From: Candidatus Saccharimonadales bacterium
Lineage (GTDB): Bacteria > Patescibacteriota > Saccharimonadia > Saccharimonadales > UBA4665
DNA: 64,000 bases
Reading direction: 5' to 3'
Assembly: GCA_036388415.1 (NCBI GenBank)
Contig: DASVRW010000002.1
Location: 289,396 to 353,395 of the forward strand
In this document: positions 43,844-52,735 of the stretch, piece by piece
How the letters are laid out: the number at the start of each line of letters is the position of its first letter
Numbering within the stretch: the stretch's first letter is position 1
The notes under the pieces: model-generated
The model's input: the letters and a program-made list of their open reading frames with translations, nothing else
Databases searched by the model: none
What the model was told of the DNA's origin: nothing
Made by a program: the position numbers and the translations under genes

Positions 43844-46800
43844 TAGGCTGTCTCCTCACTATCATTTTGGGTAACATTTATTTCAGTGCCTTCATCAGTA
43901 GCTGCTGCGACAGATAGTACTGCTTCTGCATCAATGGTGTGCACTTCATCATCGACGTCAATGACGCTAAATTCATCGAGTGAATCGTCCTCGCTCATTT
44001 CAATATCGGATACTGATGGCTGCGGAACCTCGACTTCAGCCAGGGAAGCTGCCTCTTCTTGAATGTTTGTTGCAAGAATGTTCTCGGCGTCAATAACTTC
44101 GTTAGCATGTGTATCGATGAGGTCAACTTTCAGACCGAGACCTTGCAGCTCTTTGACGAGCACGTTGAACGATTCTGGGACTTTTGGTCCGACAATCGGA
44201 GCTTTCTTAATGATTGACTCATAGGCCTTGGAACGTCCGTAGACGTCATCAGACTTGATAGTCAGCATTTCCTGCAACGTCGTCGCGGCGCCGTAGGCTT
44301 CGAGAGCCCAGACTTCCATTTCTCCAAATCGCTGTCCACCGTTTTGAGCTTTACCACCAAGTGGCTGCTGCGTAACCATGGTGTATGGTCCGGTTGAGCG
44401 AGCGTGAATCTTATCGGCGACCATGTGATTCAGCTTGATCATGTACATAGATCCGACCGTTGTGCGTTCTTTGAAAGCTTCGCCGGTACGACCGTCGTAT
44501 AGTTGCTGTTTGCCATCTTCCGGCAGGCCGACTTCACTGAGCAGACTGCGGATCTTGTCACCAGATACACCGTTGAATGACGGACTGGCTACTTTGATGC
44601 CTAGTGCTCGTGCTGCCATACCGAGGTGTGTCTCGAACAATTGTCCGATGTTCATACGGGATGGAACACCGAGTGGGTTGAGGACAATGTCGAGAGGCGT
44701 GCCATCTTCAGTAAATGGCATATCTTCGATTGGAAGAATTTTAGCGATCACACCCTTGTTACCGTGACGACCACCGAGTTTATCTCCTACGGAAATTTTG
44801 CGCATTTGTGCGACGAACACCTGGATCTGCATGATGACGCCAGCTTTGAGTTCATGACCGTTTTCGCGGGAGAACACCTTAACGCCGACAACTTTGCCGT
44901 GCTTACCATTACTCATGCGCTGCGAAGTATCACGAACTTCCTTGGCTTTTTCACCGAAAATGGCACGAAGCAATCGTTCTTCTGAGCTAAGCTCTTGTTC
45001 ACCCTTGGGTGTAATTTTACCGACCAGGATGTCACCGGCATGAACTTCAGCGCCAATCCGGACAATACCATCTTCATCGAGGTGACGTAGTGTTTCCTCG
45101 GAAACATTCGGAATATCACGTGTTACGACTTCCGGTCCCAGCTTGGTTTCACGGACTTCAAGCATGAAATCAACGATGTGAACGCTCGTCAAAGTATCAT
45201 CTTCGACTAGACGGCGAGAAATGATGATGGCGTCCTCGAAGTTGTATCCAGCCCACGGCATGAATCCAACGAGTAGGTCTTTACCAAGTGCCAGTTCGCC
45301 GTTTTGAATAGACATACCTTCGATCAGGACGTCGCCGGCTTTGACGTTGTCCCCAGTGTTGACGACGATCTTCTGATTGATACTGGTTCCTTCGTTGCTG
45401 CGTACAAAATGCTGGGGCTCGTAAGTAACGGCGCCGTCTGCATAACGTACGACGACAGCATCGCCGGAAGCCTTGATGACTTCGCCGTCACCTGTCGCTA
45501 GAACAACCTGGCCGGTGTTACGGGCGGCAACCGATTCAAGCCCGGTACCAACGATTGGTGACTGCGGCTGAATCAGCGGAACTGCTTGGCGCTGCTGGTT
45601 GGAGCCCATGAGCGAGCGGTAAACATAGTTTTTCTCAATGAATGGAATGAGACCGGCCGATGATCCGATAATCTGATTTCGGGCGGCATCCATGTAGGTA
45701 ACGTCATTAGAGTCGACTTCGCTTGATTTCAGGCGGTTTCGGGCACTGACGCGTTCGTCAATAAAGTAGCCGTTTTCATCCAGTTCGCTACCGGCTCCAG
45801 CAATGACTGCCACTTCTTCAGCATAGGCATCAAGATAGACGATTTCGCTGGTGACCTTGGCACGAATTGGCCAGGTAACCTGCTCGGTAACCTTGGCAAG
45901 CTTCGCTGCATCGGCGCTAGTGATCGTCTTGCCTTCAGCAACGATGACTTTGCCGTCAGCATCTTCCAAATTGACGGCAGCGATGTGACCTTCTGCGTCA
46001 GCGGCAGTGATTGCATTTACTACCTTACGGTATGGTGTTTCAACAAATCCATATTCGTTGATGCGGGCATAATTAGCCAGGTTTAATACCAAGCCAATGT
46101 TTGCGCCTTCTGGTGTTTCAACGGCACAGATACGGCCATAGTGTGTGGCGTGGGCGTCACGGACTTCAAAGCCGGCGCGCTCACGGGACAGTCCACCTGG
46201 ACCCATCGAACTTAAGCGGCGCTTGTGGGCAAGTTCGGACAACGGGTTGATCTGGTCCATGAACTGTGACAGCTGAGAGCTGGCGAAGAATTCGCGGACA
46301 GCCGCAACAACTGGTCGAGCATTGATAAGCTGGCCAGGTTGGACAGTTTCGATCTCGCTCATGCTCATACGATCTTTGGTGTTGCGCTCCATGCGAAGCA
46401 GACCGATGCGGAATTGGCGCTGCACCAGCTCACCAACCAATTTGACACGGCGGTTTGCCAGTGAATCGATATCGTCAGCCGGTTCCTGTGTGTTGTTCAG
46501 GCGAATAATCTCAGCGATGATAGCTTCGAGGTCTTCAAGCCGCATGACACGGTTCTCGGTAGTATTCGGCACGTCGAGGTCAAGACGCTTGTTGATCTTG
46601 TAGCGACCAACGCGGCTGAAGTCAAAGCGTTTGAAGTTGTAGAACATATTCTCAAGCAGTGATCGGGCGTTGTCGACAGTCGCAAGGTCACCTGGGCGAA
46701 GACGGCGGTATACTTCGATCAGAGCGTCGTTTTGGCCTTTGGCTGGATCCTTTTCAAGAGTGGCATCCAGGTAGCTCAGCTTACCTTGATCAACATGCTT

Positions 46801-47433
46801 AAATGAATCTTTCATGCGCGCTTCAGACATACCGAGTGCTCGCAACAATGTGGTAACTGGAATTTTGCGCTTGCGGTCAATTTTGACATAGACTGCGCCG
46901 TTTGCAGCTGTTTCGAATTCCAGCCATGCACCGCGGCCAGGAATGACCTTGGCGCCGTACAGTGCGCTAGAACCATGCTGATCAGCGGTAAAGAAAACAC
47001 CAGCTGATCGAATAAGCTGAGATACGACGACACGCTCAGCGCCGTTTATAACAAAAGTTCCCCGAGTTGTCATCCATGGGTAGTCGCCAAGGTAAATTTC
47101 CTGCTCTTTGACTTCACCGGTAATTTTGTTGGTCAGTTCAACCGTTGCTTTCAGCGGAGCGTCGTATGAAACGTTATTTTCACGAGCGGCCGCTTCGGTC
47201 ATTTTTGGTTCGTCAAAGTGATAATCTTTGAATGAAAGTGATAATTTAGTGCCGGTGTAGTCATCAATTGGACTGATTTCTGCGAGTAATTCACCTAGGC
47301 CTTCAGCCACAAACCATTTAAATGACTCGTTCTGATGATCGACCAGGCTTGGTAAATCGATTGCGTCATCTGCCTGCGTGTAGAAAACACGTGAGCTTTG
47401 TAATGTAGTGTCGTTCTTAGCGTTTTTAATCAT
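43843..47433 (-). CDS. rpoB: RNA polymerase beta subunit
   Basis: A 1196-residue beta subunit. The rifampicin-pocket region is SSQLSQFMDQINPLSELAHK and RRLSSMGPGGLSRERAGFEV, followed by VETPEGANIGLVLNLA. Later motifs: GYNFEDAIIISRRLVEDD, GRHGNKGVIAKILPIEDMPF and GGQRFGEMEVWALEAYGA. After the normal C-terminus there is an acidic tail of ~65 residues (rich in Asp, Glu, Ser). It is not preceded by rplJ-rplL as usual; clpP lies upstream, with a 345-nt gap that contains the promoter and a long leader. Confidence 0.98.
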   Translation of the reverse strand: MIKNAKNDTTLQSSRVFYTQADDAIDLPSLVDHQNESFKWFVAEGLGELLAEISPIDDYTGTKLSLSFKDYHFDEPKMTEAAARENNVSYDAPLKATVELTNKITGEVKEQEIYLGDYPWMTTRGTFVINGAERVVVSQLIRSAGVFFTADQHGSSALYGAKVIPGRGAWLEFETAANGAVYVKIDRKRKIPVTTLLRALGMSEARMKDSFKHVDQGKLSYLDATLEKDPAKGQNDALIEVYRRLRPGDLATVDNARSLLENMFYNFKRFDFSRVGRYKINKRLDLDVPNTTENRVMRLEDLEAIIAEIIRLNNTQEPADDIDSLANRRVKLVGELVQRQFRIGLLRMERNTKDRMSMSEIETVQPGQLINARPVVAAVREFFASSQLSQFMDQINPLSELAHKRRLSSMGPGGLSRERAGFEVRDAHATHYGRICAVETPEGANIGLVLNLANYARINEYGFVETPYRKVVNAITAADAEGHIAAVNLEDADGKVIVAEGKTITSADAAKLAKVTEQVTWPIRAKVTSEIVYLDAYAEEVAVIAGAGSELDENGYFIDERVSARNRLKSSEVDSNDVTYMDAARNQIIGSSAGLIPFIEKNYVYRSLMGSNQQRQAVPLIQPQSPIVGTGLESVAARNTGQVVLATGDGEVIKASGDAVVVRYADGAVTYEPQHFVRSNEGTSINQKIVVNTGDNVKAGDVLIEGMSIQNGELALGKDLLVGFMPWAGYNFEDAIIISRRLVEDDTLTSVHIVDFMLEVRETKLGPEVVTRDIPNVSEETLRHLDEDGIVRIGAEVHAGDILVGKITPKGEQELSSEERLLRAIFGEKAKEVRDTSQRMSNGKHGKVVGVKVFSRENGHELKAGVIMQIQVFVAQMRKISVGDKLGGRHGNKGVIAKILPIEDMPFTEDGTPLDIVLNPLGVPSRMNIGQLFETHLGMAARALGIKVASPSFNGVSGDKIRSLLSEVGLPEDGKQQLYDGRTGEAFKERTTVGSMYMIKLNHMVADKIHARSTGPYTMVTQQPLGGKAQNGGQRFGEMEVWALEAYGAATTLQEMLTIKSDDVYGRSKAYESIIKKAPIVGPKVPESFNVLVKELQGLGLKVDLIDTHANEVIDAENILATNIQEEAASLAEVEVPQPSVSDIEMSEDDSLDEFSVIDVDDEVHTIDAEAVLSVAAATDEGTEINVTQNDSEETA

Positions 47434-47778
47434 AAGCTAGTAACAATGCCCCCTGCTAAAAATTGATAATGTACAAGCGTTGTCCACCTGCATATATTTC
47501 TGTTGGCTTCTGTTGTAACTCAAATATCAATATACATACAGCCTCGTGCAGCTGCTGCGTAATACACTTGTGCGTTTGCATATATAGTTTGAATTGTTGT
47601 AGTTTTCGCGCGAAGGTTAACTACGTACAGGGTTTTTGGACGTTGACATTGCTTTCACAACTACATCAAACATCTCCGAACGTACACTACTTCTTACATA
47701 GTACTATGAAGGAAGCGACATTAAATGTCAACAATCTGCGTTATTTTGTCAATGCTAATTATAACTGCGCAAACGGCG
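47434..47778 (-). other. 345-nt gap: long rpoB leader
   Basis: No gene seen. On the minus strand the predicted rpoB transcript starts near 47696, giving a leader of about 260 nt. It contains several small palindromes (for example TTCGCGCGAA) and ends with AGGGGGC ~15 nt before the ATG. No clpP terminator is evident, so readthrough from clpP is possible. Confidence 0.5.
47703..47731 (-). promoter_or_regulatory. rpoBC promoter
   Basis: Minus strand: TTGACA (47726-47731), 17 nt, CATAGT (47703-47708). The -35 overlaps the 6-1-6 dyad GACATT-T-AATGTC, a possible operator. Confidence 0.5.
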
Positions 47779-48381
47779 TCATTTTAGTTGTTCTTTTGGC
47801 GGATTACTGACAATCTTGTCAACGATGCCGTATTCGAGTGCTTCCTGAGCAGTCAGCCACTTGTCGCGTTCCATATCGGTGTGGATTTTTTCTGGTTTTT
47901 GCCCAGTGTTTTTGGCCATGATTTCCTCAAGTAGTTTTTTGATGCGCAGTGATTCTCGCAGATCAATTTCCTGATCAGTGATTTTGCCGCGAGTTCCGCT
48001 CGAAGGCTGATGAATCATGACCGTGGAATGCGTCAACAGTTGGCGCTTGCCTTTAGTACCTGAACTCAGCAAAAAAGCTGCTGCTGAGGCCTGAATGCCA
48101 ATGCCGACAGTCTGTACGTCGTTAGTAATAAACTGCATGGTGTCGTATACCGCTAGCGCATCGTACACGCTGCCGCCAGGGCTGTTGATATAAAAGAAGA
48201 TATCTTTTTTGGCGTCTTCAGCCTGCAAGAAGAGTAACTGCGCGACAATAACATTCGCACTAGCTTCATTAACGTCTGAGCCAAGGAATATAATTCGTTC
48301 CTTTAGTAACCGGGAGTAGATATCGTAGGCTCGTTCAAATCGGCCTTCACTTTCGACAACGGTTGGAATTAATACTGACAT
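47779..48381 (-). CDS. clpP: ATP-dependent Clp protease proteolytic subunit
   Basis: A 200-residue ClpP. Start at 48381 is set by GAGGAGG eight nt upstream. The N-terminal hydrophobic-clamp region [16 protein letters not shown] is followed by [20 protein letters not shown]. Catalytic residues are S99 in [14 protein letters not shown]124 in MIHQPSSG and D169 in [10 protein letters not shown]. It forms the barrel degraded-protein chamber used with ClpC/ClpX; the end of a Clp ATPase gene is at the right edge of the window. Its promoter overlaps a CIRCE-like operator, indicating heat-shock control by HrcA. Confidence 0.97.
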   Translation of the reverse strand: MSVLIPTVVESEGRFERAYDIYSRLLKERIIFLGSDVNEASANVIVAQLLFLQAEDAKKDIFFYINSPGGSVYDALAVYDTMQFITNDVQTVGIGIQASAAAFLLSSGTKGKRQLLTHSTVMIHQPSSGTRGKITDQEIDLRESLRIKKLLEEIMAKNTGQKPEKIHTDMERDKWLTAQEALEYGIVDKIVSNPPKEQLK

Positions 48382-48455
48382 ACTTACCTCCTCGGTTATT
48401 GTATTTGCAATCATGCAATGCGCATTTGATGTATTATCGTACGCACTAAACATGC

Positions 48456-48469
48456 AAATCTATAGATTT
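48456..48469. repeat. 14-bp perfect palindrome at the clpP start site
   Basis: AAATCTATAGATTT is a perfect palindrome positioned at the predicted clpP transcription start. It may be a second operator or chance in AT-rich DNA. Confidence 0.35.
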
Positions 48470-48498
48470 ATGATACAAAACTAGCACTCTCAAGTCAA
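48470..48498 (-). promoter_or_regulatory. clpP promoter inside the CIRCE
   Basis: Minus strand: TTGACT (48493-48498), 17 nt, TATCAT (48470-48475), each one mismatch from consensus. The -35 lies in the 9-nt centre of the CIRCE-like dyad, so a bound repressor would block polymerase. Confidence 0.7.
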
Positions 48499-48507
48499 GA
48501 GTGCTAG
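48481..48507. promoter_or_regulatory. CIRCE operator (HrcA-type), also a possible tig terminator
   Basis: CTAGCACTC, nine nt, GAGTGCTAG. The CIRCE consensus is TTAGCACTC-N9-GAGTGCTAA, so spacing is exact and only the outermost base of each arm differs. It lies 100 nt upstream of clpP and 18 nt after the tig stop. On the minus strand a short T4 follows, so it may also terminate tig. Confidence 0.8.
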
Positions 48508-48524
48508 TTTAGAATAACGTAACT

Positions 48525-49832
48525 TTAGGCTTTGGCGGGTGTCGTTTTATTCTTGGAGGCGTAGCCGACTAGTTTAGCGACGGTATGCTCGCTCAACAGA
48601 CGTGATGCCAGCTCACGCTTATTCTCCAGCTTATCAAGTTCGGCTTGCATGGCTGGATCCTGATATTGACCCTTTAAAAGCTGCAGGCGCATATCAAGCT
48701 CTTCGGGACTAACTTCAACTTTTTCACGATCTGCTATTTCAGCCAGCACCAAGCCAGCTTTGACGCGCATTTCAGCGCCAGGGCGGTTTTTGACGCGGTG
48801 TTCTTCATCGGTAACGCCCTCTTCAGCAAGGTGCTCCTCCCAGGTTTGACCACGGTAGACAACATTTTGGCGCTCTTCACGCTCCAAGCGGGAAAGCTCT
48901 TCTTCGATCAGCGACTCCGGAACGGATACCTGCGATTTCTCAGTAATGTTGGTAAGAAGTTCACTTTCGTAATCACGATCATTCTGATATTCACGCTCGC
49001 TGGTAATCTGCTTTTTGATGTCAATACGAAGCTCGGCTAGCGATTTAAACGGACCAGCCTTAGCGGCAAAGTCATCATCTTCTTTTGGTAGTACGACTTC
49101 GTTAACCTTCGTAACTGTAGCAGTAAAGGTGACTTTTCGTCCCTGCAACGTCTTGACTCCATAATCTTTTGGAAATTCAAGCGTGAATTCACGCTCTTCA
49201 CCGGATTTCGCACCTACCAGATGCTCTTCGAAACCGGGTATAAAGGTATTGCTGCCAAGTACCAAGGGATAGTCTTTGCCGTCACCGCCTTTGATAGGCT
49301 CACTCGTCTTTGCATCAACGCCGACAAAATCAATCCAGACTTCATCTTTTTCGGCAGCAGCGCGTTCGACTGGTTGTTTTTCAGCCATTCGAAGCCGAAG
49401 ATTCTGGACAACTTCATCGACGTCTTTGTCAGTGATTTTAACTGGCTTTTTGGTGAGACTGATCTTTTTGTAGTCCGCGAGTTTCACTTCCCCGATAATA
49501 TCGAGTTCAGCTTCAAACTCAAGCGTTGTAAAGGGTACGAATTTTTTGACGGTTACCTGAGGCTGGGACACCGGGCGGACGTTTTGCTCGGTCAGCGCCA
49601 TGCCGTACATACGGTTAAGGGCAGCATCGAGAAAATCAGACTGCAATGTCTGCTGATTAATATTCTTTTCAACGAGCTCCATAGGGACCTTGCCGGCACG
49701 AAAGCCAGGGATTTTAACATTCCGCTTTAGGCGCAGTAGCGTCTCACGCTTGGTGTCTTCGAGGAGCTGAAGGTCAGCATCAAACGTTAATTTGATACGA
49801 GTGTCGGTAAGTTGAGTCTTTTGTACTTGCAT
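48525..49832 (-). CDS. tig: trigger factor
   Basis: A 435-residue ribosome-associated chaperone. The N-terminal ribosome-binding signature appears as KIPGFRAGKVPMELVEKNI (usual GFRxGKxP). The middle PPIase (FKBP-like) domain spans about residues 150-245 (GFEEHLVGAKSGEEREFTLE). The C-terminal chaperone arms are long helical segments rich in Glu and Lys. Length is normal. The gene lies between hisS and the CIRCE-controlled clpP; tig-clpP adjacency is common in bacteria. Confidence 0.95.
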   Translation of the reverse strand: MQVQKTQLTDTRIKLTFDADLQLLEDTKRETLLRLKRNVKIPGFRAGKVPMELVEKNINQQTLQSDFLDAALNRMYGMALTEQNVRPVSQPQVTVKKFVPFTTLEFEAELDIIGEVKLADYKKISLTKKPVKITDKDVDEVVQNLRLRMAEKQPVERAAAEKDEVWIDFVGVDAKTSEPIKGGDGKDYPLVLGSNTFIPGFEEHLVGAKSGEEREFTLEFPKDYGVKTLQGRKVTFTATVTKVNEVVLPKEDDDFAAKAGPFKSLAELRIDIKKQITSEREYQNDRDYESELLTNITEKSQVSVPESLIEEELSRLEREERQNVVYRGQTWEEHLAEEGVTDEEHRVKNRPGAEMRVKAGLVLAEIADREKVEVSPEELDMRLQLLKGQYQDPAMQAELDKLENKRELASRLLSEHTVAKLVGYASKNKTTPAKA

Positions 49833-49917
49833 AAGGAGTTATTGTAGCAGAATAGCTCGCTTTTGACCAGAGACACTGTTCGAAATAGATAAGCACAAGC
49901 GACATGCAAACGGAGAA

Positions 49918-51237
49918 TTATTCCTCGTCATCAGTCCGGCGGTAATCTTTGACGATACTGACGATGCGATCGATGCCATGCTTTTCTTCGATACCTGTCT
50001 GCAAGTTTTTGATGGTATAGTGGCCGGTTTCAAGCTCATTTTCGCCGATAATAATGACGTAGTGGATACCTTTTTTCTCAGCTGTCTGTAATTGAGCGCC
50101 GATCTTGCGGCCCGACACATCAACTGCCAGGTTCAGTCCGGCGACACGAAATTCGGCAATCGGTTTTTGGGCCTGCGCGGCAATCTCGCCGACCAGAACG
50201 ACGTAGGCATCGGTTTCAGGGTGGAGCGTAGGCATTAAATCATGCAGCTCAAGGAAATTAGCTAACGTAACGTCTCCGAAGCCAAAGCCGACCGTCGGAA
50301 CTGGCGCAACGCCAAACAGGCCAACTAAGCCGTCGTATCGTCCACCACCGAGCATCGCGCGATTATTGTCGGGATGAGCGTCAAATACTTCAAATACAAT
50401 GTCGGTATAATAATCAAATCCGCGCATAATCGTCGGGTCAAATTCGGCATTGGTAATGCCAGCTTCTTCCAGCATTGTCATCATTTCCTGCAAAGCAACG
50501 ACAGACGGATGTCCCTGTAAATGTTGTGGCAGCATGGTGATGCGCTTTGCCTGCAGTACGTCCAGCAATTGCTCGACAATACCCTGATCACGCTGAGACT
50601 GCGTACACAGCCCATCAACTTGAGCAATGAACTGGGCGTGATCGAGCTTGTGCATGCGGTCAATTAGTTTGCTCATGCTATATGCCTGCACCTCATCAAG
50701 GCCAAGATAATTGCGGAGCGTGTAGTCTGTGAATTTCCGGCTGTTGACTTTGACAGTATACATATTTCGTTTTGCCCGGAACGACTGCAGCATCGTATCA
50801 ATCAGTAAAATTATCTCATATTCAGCCTGCACGTCGGCGACACCGAATATATCGACATTCAGCTGCCAGTGTTCGCGGAGTCGGCCACGCTGCGGTCGCT
50901 CGTAGCGCCATAAATTCGGAATGCTGTACCATCGTAACGGGTACGCCAGTTCCTGGCGGCGGGCTGCCACCATCCGGCTGACTGTCGGCGTCATTTCAGG
51001 TCGTATGACAACTTGCCGCCCGCCACGGTCCGTAAAGGCATAGGTTTGTTCATTAACAATTTCTTCGCCGGATTTTGCTAAATATAAATCTAGGGATTCA
51101 AGTATTGGAGCGTCATACTCTTCGTAGCCAAACTGTTCGACGGCACGGCGAATGGTGTCGAATATATATTTTTGCTTACGCTTGTCTTCCGGATAGAAGT
51201 CGCGAGCGCCTTTATAGGGTTGTGTTGATAATGCCAT
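49918..51237 (-). CDS. hisS: histidine--tRNA ligase
   Basis: A 439-residue class II synthetase. N-terminal GARDFYPEDKRKQKYIFDTI, motif 1 region EEYDAPILESLDLYLAKSGE, motif 2 YSIPNLWRYERPQRGRLREH, the histidine-specific region GFDYYTDIVFEVF and motif 3 near VGFGFGDVTLANFLEL, then the anticodon-binding domain. A TATACT box lies 10 nt before the ATG and no Shine-Dalgarno is seen; the upstream tRNA-Leu may also feed transcription into it. Confidence 0.96.
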   Translation of the reverse strand: MALSTQPYKGARDFYPEDKRKQKYIFDTIRRAVEQFGYEEYDAPILESLDLYLAKSGEEIVNEQTYAFTDRGGRQVVIRPEMTPTVSRMVAARRQELAYPLRWYSIPNLWRYERPQRGRLREHWQLNVDIFGVADVQAEYEIILLIDTMLQSFRAKRNMYTVKVNSRKFTDYTLRNYLGLDEVQAYSMSKLIDRMHKLDHAQFIAQVDGLCTQSQRDQGIVEQLLDVLQAKRITMLPQHLQGHPSVVALQEMMTMLEEAGITNAEFDPTIMRGFDYYTDIVFEVFDAHPDNNRAMLGGGRYDGLVGLFGVAPVPTVGFGFGDVTLANFLELHDLMPTLHPETDAYVVLVGEIAAQAQKPIAEFRVAGLNLAVDVSGRKIGAQLQTAEKKGIHYVIIIGENELETGHYTIKNLQTGIEEKHGIDRIVSIVKDYRRTDDEE

Positions 51238-51274
51238 AGTTAAGTTAAGTATACGCTAGCTGTTTGCAAAGTTA

Positions 51275-51359
51275 TGGTGGGGATGAGAGGACTTGAACCT
51301 CCACGCCTTTCGGCACTAGTTCCTAAAACTAGCGTGTATACCAATTTCACCACATCCCC
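51275..51359 (-). tRNA. tRNA-Leu (TAG)
   Basis: Minus-strand class II tRNA of 85 nt: acceptor GGGGATG with CATCCCC, anticodon stem CTAGT/ACTAG with loop TTTAGGA (anticodon TAG), a variable arm GTGCCGAAAGGCG and encoded CCA. Promoter at 51388-51416; hisS follows 37 nt downstream. Confidence 0.95.
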
Positions 51360-51387
51360 GTCGATGTATTGGCGTTCTACTCTGGTG

Positions 51388-51416
51388 ATTATACAAATTC
51401 GATTGATATTTGTACA
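51388..51416 (-). promoter_or_regulatory. tRNA-Leu promoter
   Basis: Minus strand: TGTACA (51411-51416), 17 nt, TATAAT (51388-51393). Predicted start ~22 nt before the mature tRNA. Confidence 0.7.
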
Positions 51417-51428
51417 TGCCTGTACTTA

Positions 51429-51457
51429 TTGACAAAATCAGCACTACGCCTGATGAT
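51429..51457 (+). promoter_or_regulatory. promoter of the 51491 membrane protein gene
   Basis: Plus strand: TTGACA (51429-51434), 17 nt, GATGAT (51452-51457); AAGGA precedes the TTG start. Confidence 0.5.
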
Positions 51458-51490
51458 GAAGCTAAAGATTAAATCATATAAGGATCAACA

Positions 51491-52210
51491 TTGAGATTAT
51501 TTCGTACCGATAGAAAATTGACAGGCAGCTGGGATCTAATTTTACCGAGCATACGGCTGGTTCGTGACAACCTGTGGCCAGTGTTTTACCTAGGTTTTTT
51601 ACCCGGCTTGCTCACACTTACTGGATATAGTATGGCCGAAAGCACGATTCAGCCAGCAAGCCAAATGCCGCCAATTGATGGCCGAGCAGCTACTGGCCTT
51701 GTCATGATGCTTATTGGAACTCTTTGGACTATTCTAGCGTACCCTGGCTTACTAAAACTTCAGCTAAAAGCCGTGCGAGGCGAACAGCCGGATGCAGTGG
51801 AGTGTCTCAAACAAGGCTTACCCCGGCTGGTGCCATTTATTATGACGACGGTGCTTGTGGCAATACTGTTAGTATTTGGATTAATTGCCTTCATCATACC
51901 TGGCCTTATTCTGCTGCGCGGTTTCTACCTCTCGATGTATTATGTCGTTGATCGTAATCTAGGTCCTGTTGATGCTCTCAAGCAAAGTTATAATGATTCT
52001 AAGCCGCACGCTGGCTACATATGGGGACTGATCGGTGTCGCGCTGATAATTGCGTTCCTCAGTTCTGGACTTGATGAAATTCCAGTTGTGGGCTATGTCC
52101 TAAGCTTGGCATTTGGATATATCTACTCCTTTGCTCCCGCTATTCGTTATAACGAAATAACCTCTGCAGCCCCAGAATTGCCCAAAGACCCGGCATATCC
52201 GAAGCTATAA
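51491..52210 (+). CDS. multi-pass membrane protein
   Basis: A 239-residue protein starting at TTG (AAGGATCAACA upstream supplies the ribosome site). Five or six hydrophobic segments: near residues 27-48, 66-90, 112-140, 143-155 and 172-215. The family is not certain; the pattern resembles DUF975/glycerophosphodiester-type membrane domains that carry repeated GLxLLPGLI-like loops (here GLIAFIIPGLILLRGFYLSM). It overlaps the convergent rsmD gene by 6 nt. No function can be given. Confidence 0.7.
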   Translation: MRLFRTDRKLTGSWDLILPSIRLVRDNLWPVFYLGFLPGLLTLTGYSMAESTIQPASQMPPIDGRAATGLVMMLIGTLWTILAYPGLLKLQLKAVRGEQPDAVECLKQGLPRLVPFIMTTVLVAILLVFGLIAFIIPGLILLRGFYLSMYYVVDRNLGPVDALKQSYNDSKPHAGYIWGLIGVALIIAFLSSGLDEIPVVGYVLSLAFGYIYSFAPAIRYNEITSAAPELPKDPAYPKL

Positions 52211-52735
52211 TTTGCGGTAAAACACCAGCTGCGCATCGCCGTAACTCTTGCTTGTGAGTACTGTGACGCCGGGAAATACACGCACCGGTTCATTGCCCGG
52301 CCAGGACAGAACAAACACGCCGCCAGGCTTGACCTGCACCATCAGCGTCTGCAGCAGCTGCGGCCGTATGTCGTCATATGGCGGGTCAGCGAGCACAATA
52401 TCAAATGTTTTATCCCGGTTATTTCGTGACCAGCCAGCGACATTTTTACGCATCACTATCACCTGCTCAGATAGATTGAGTAGAGCAATATTTGCTTGAA
52501 TTGTTTGGTGTGCTTCTTTGTCGACGTCAATGGCAAGTGCCGAGGCGGCACCGCGGCTGATTGCTTCAAAACTGAGCGCTCCGCTGCCAGCGAACGCATC
52601 GAGCACTGTCAAGCCATCAATGTCACCAAGTATGTTAAACAAGGCACCACGTATTTTGTCGCCCATCGGATGCGTCCGATGTCCGCGCGGGGCATCAAAG
52701 GTACGTCCGCCAAGCTGGCCCGCTATGATTCTCAT
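52205..52735 (-). CDS. rsmD: 16S rRNA (guanine966-N2)-methyltransferase
   Basis: A 176-residue Rossmann-fold methyltransferase. MRIIAGQLGGRTFDAPRGHR is the RsmD N-terminus; TRPMGD-like HPMGDKIRGALFNIL follows. The SAM motif is VLDAFAGSGALSFEAISRGA, and the catalytic (N/D)PPY is DIVLADPPYDD. The start at 52735 (not the longer frame) overlaps the upstream stop as ATGA, so it is coupled to the phospholipase-like gene. Confidence 0.93.
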   Translation of the reverse strand: MRIIAGQLGGRTFDAPRGHRTHPMGDKIRGALFNILGDIDGLTVLDAFAGSGALSFEAISRGAASALAIDVDKEAHQTIQANIALLNLSEQVIVMRKNVAGWSRNNRDKTFDIVLADPPYDDIRPQLLQTLMVQVKPGGVFVLSWPGNEPVRVFPGVTVLTSKSYGDAQLVFYRKL

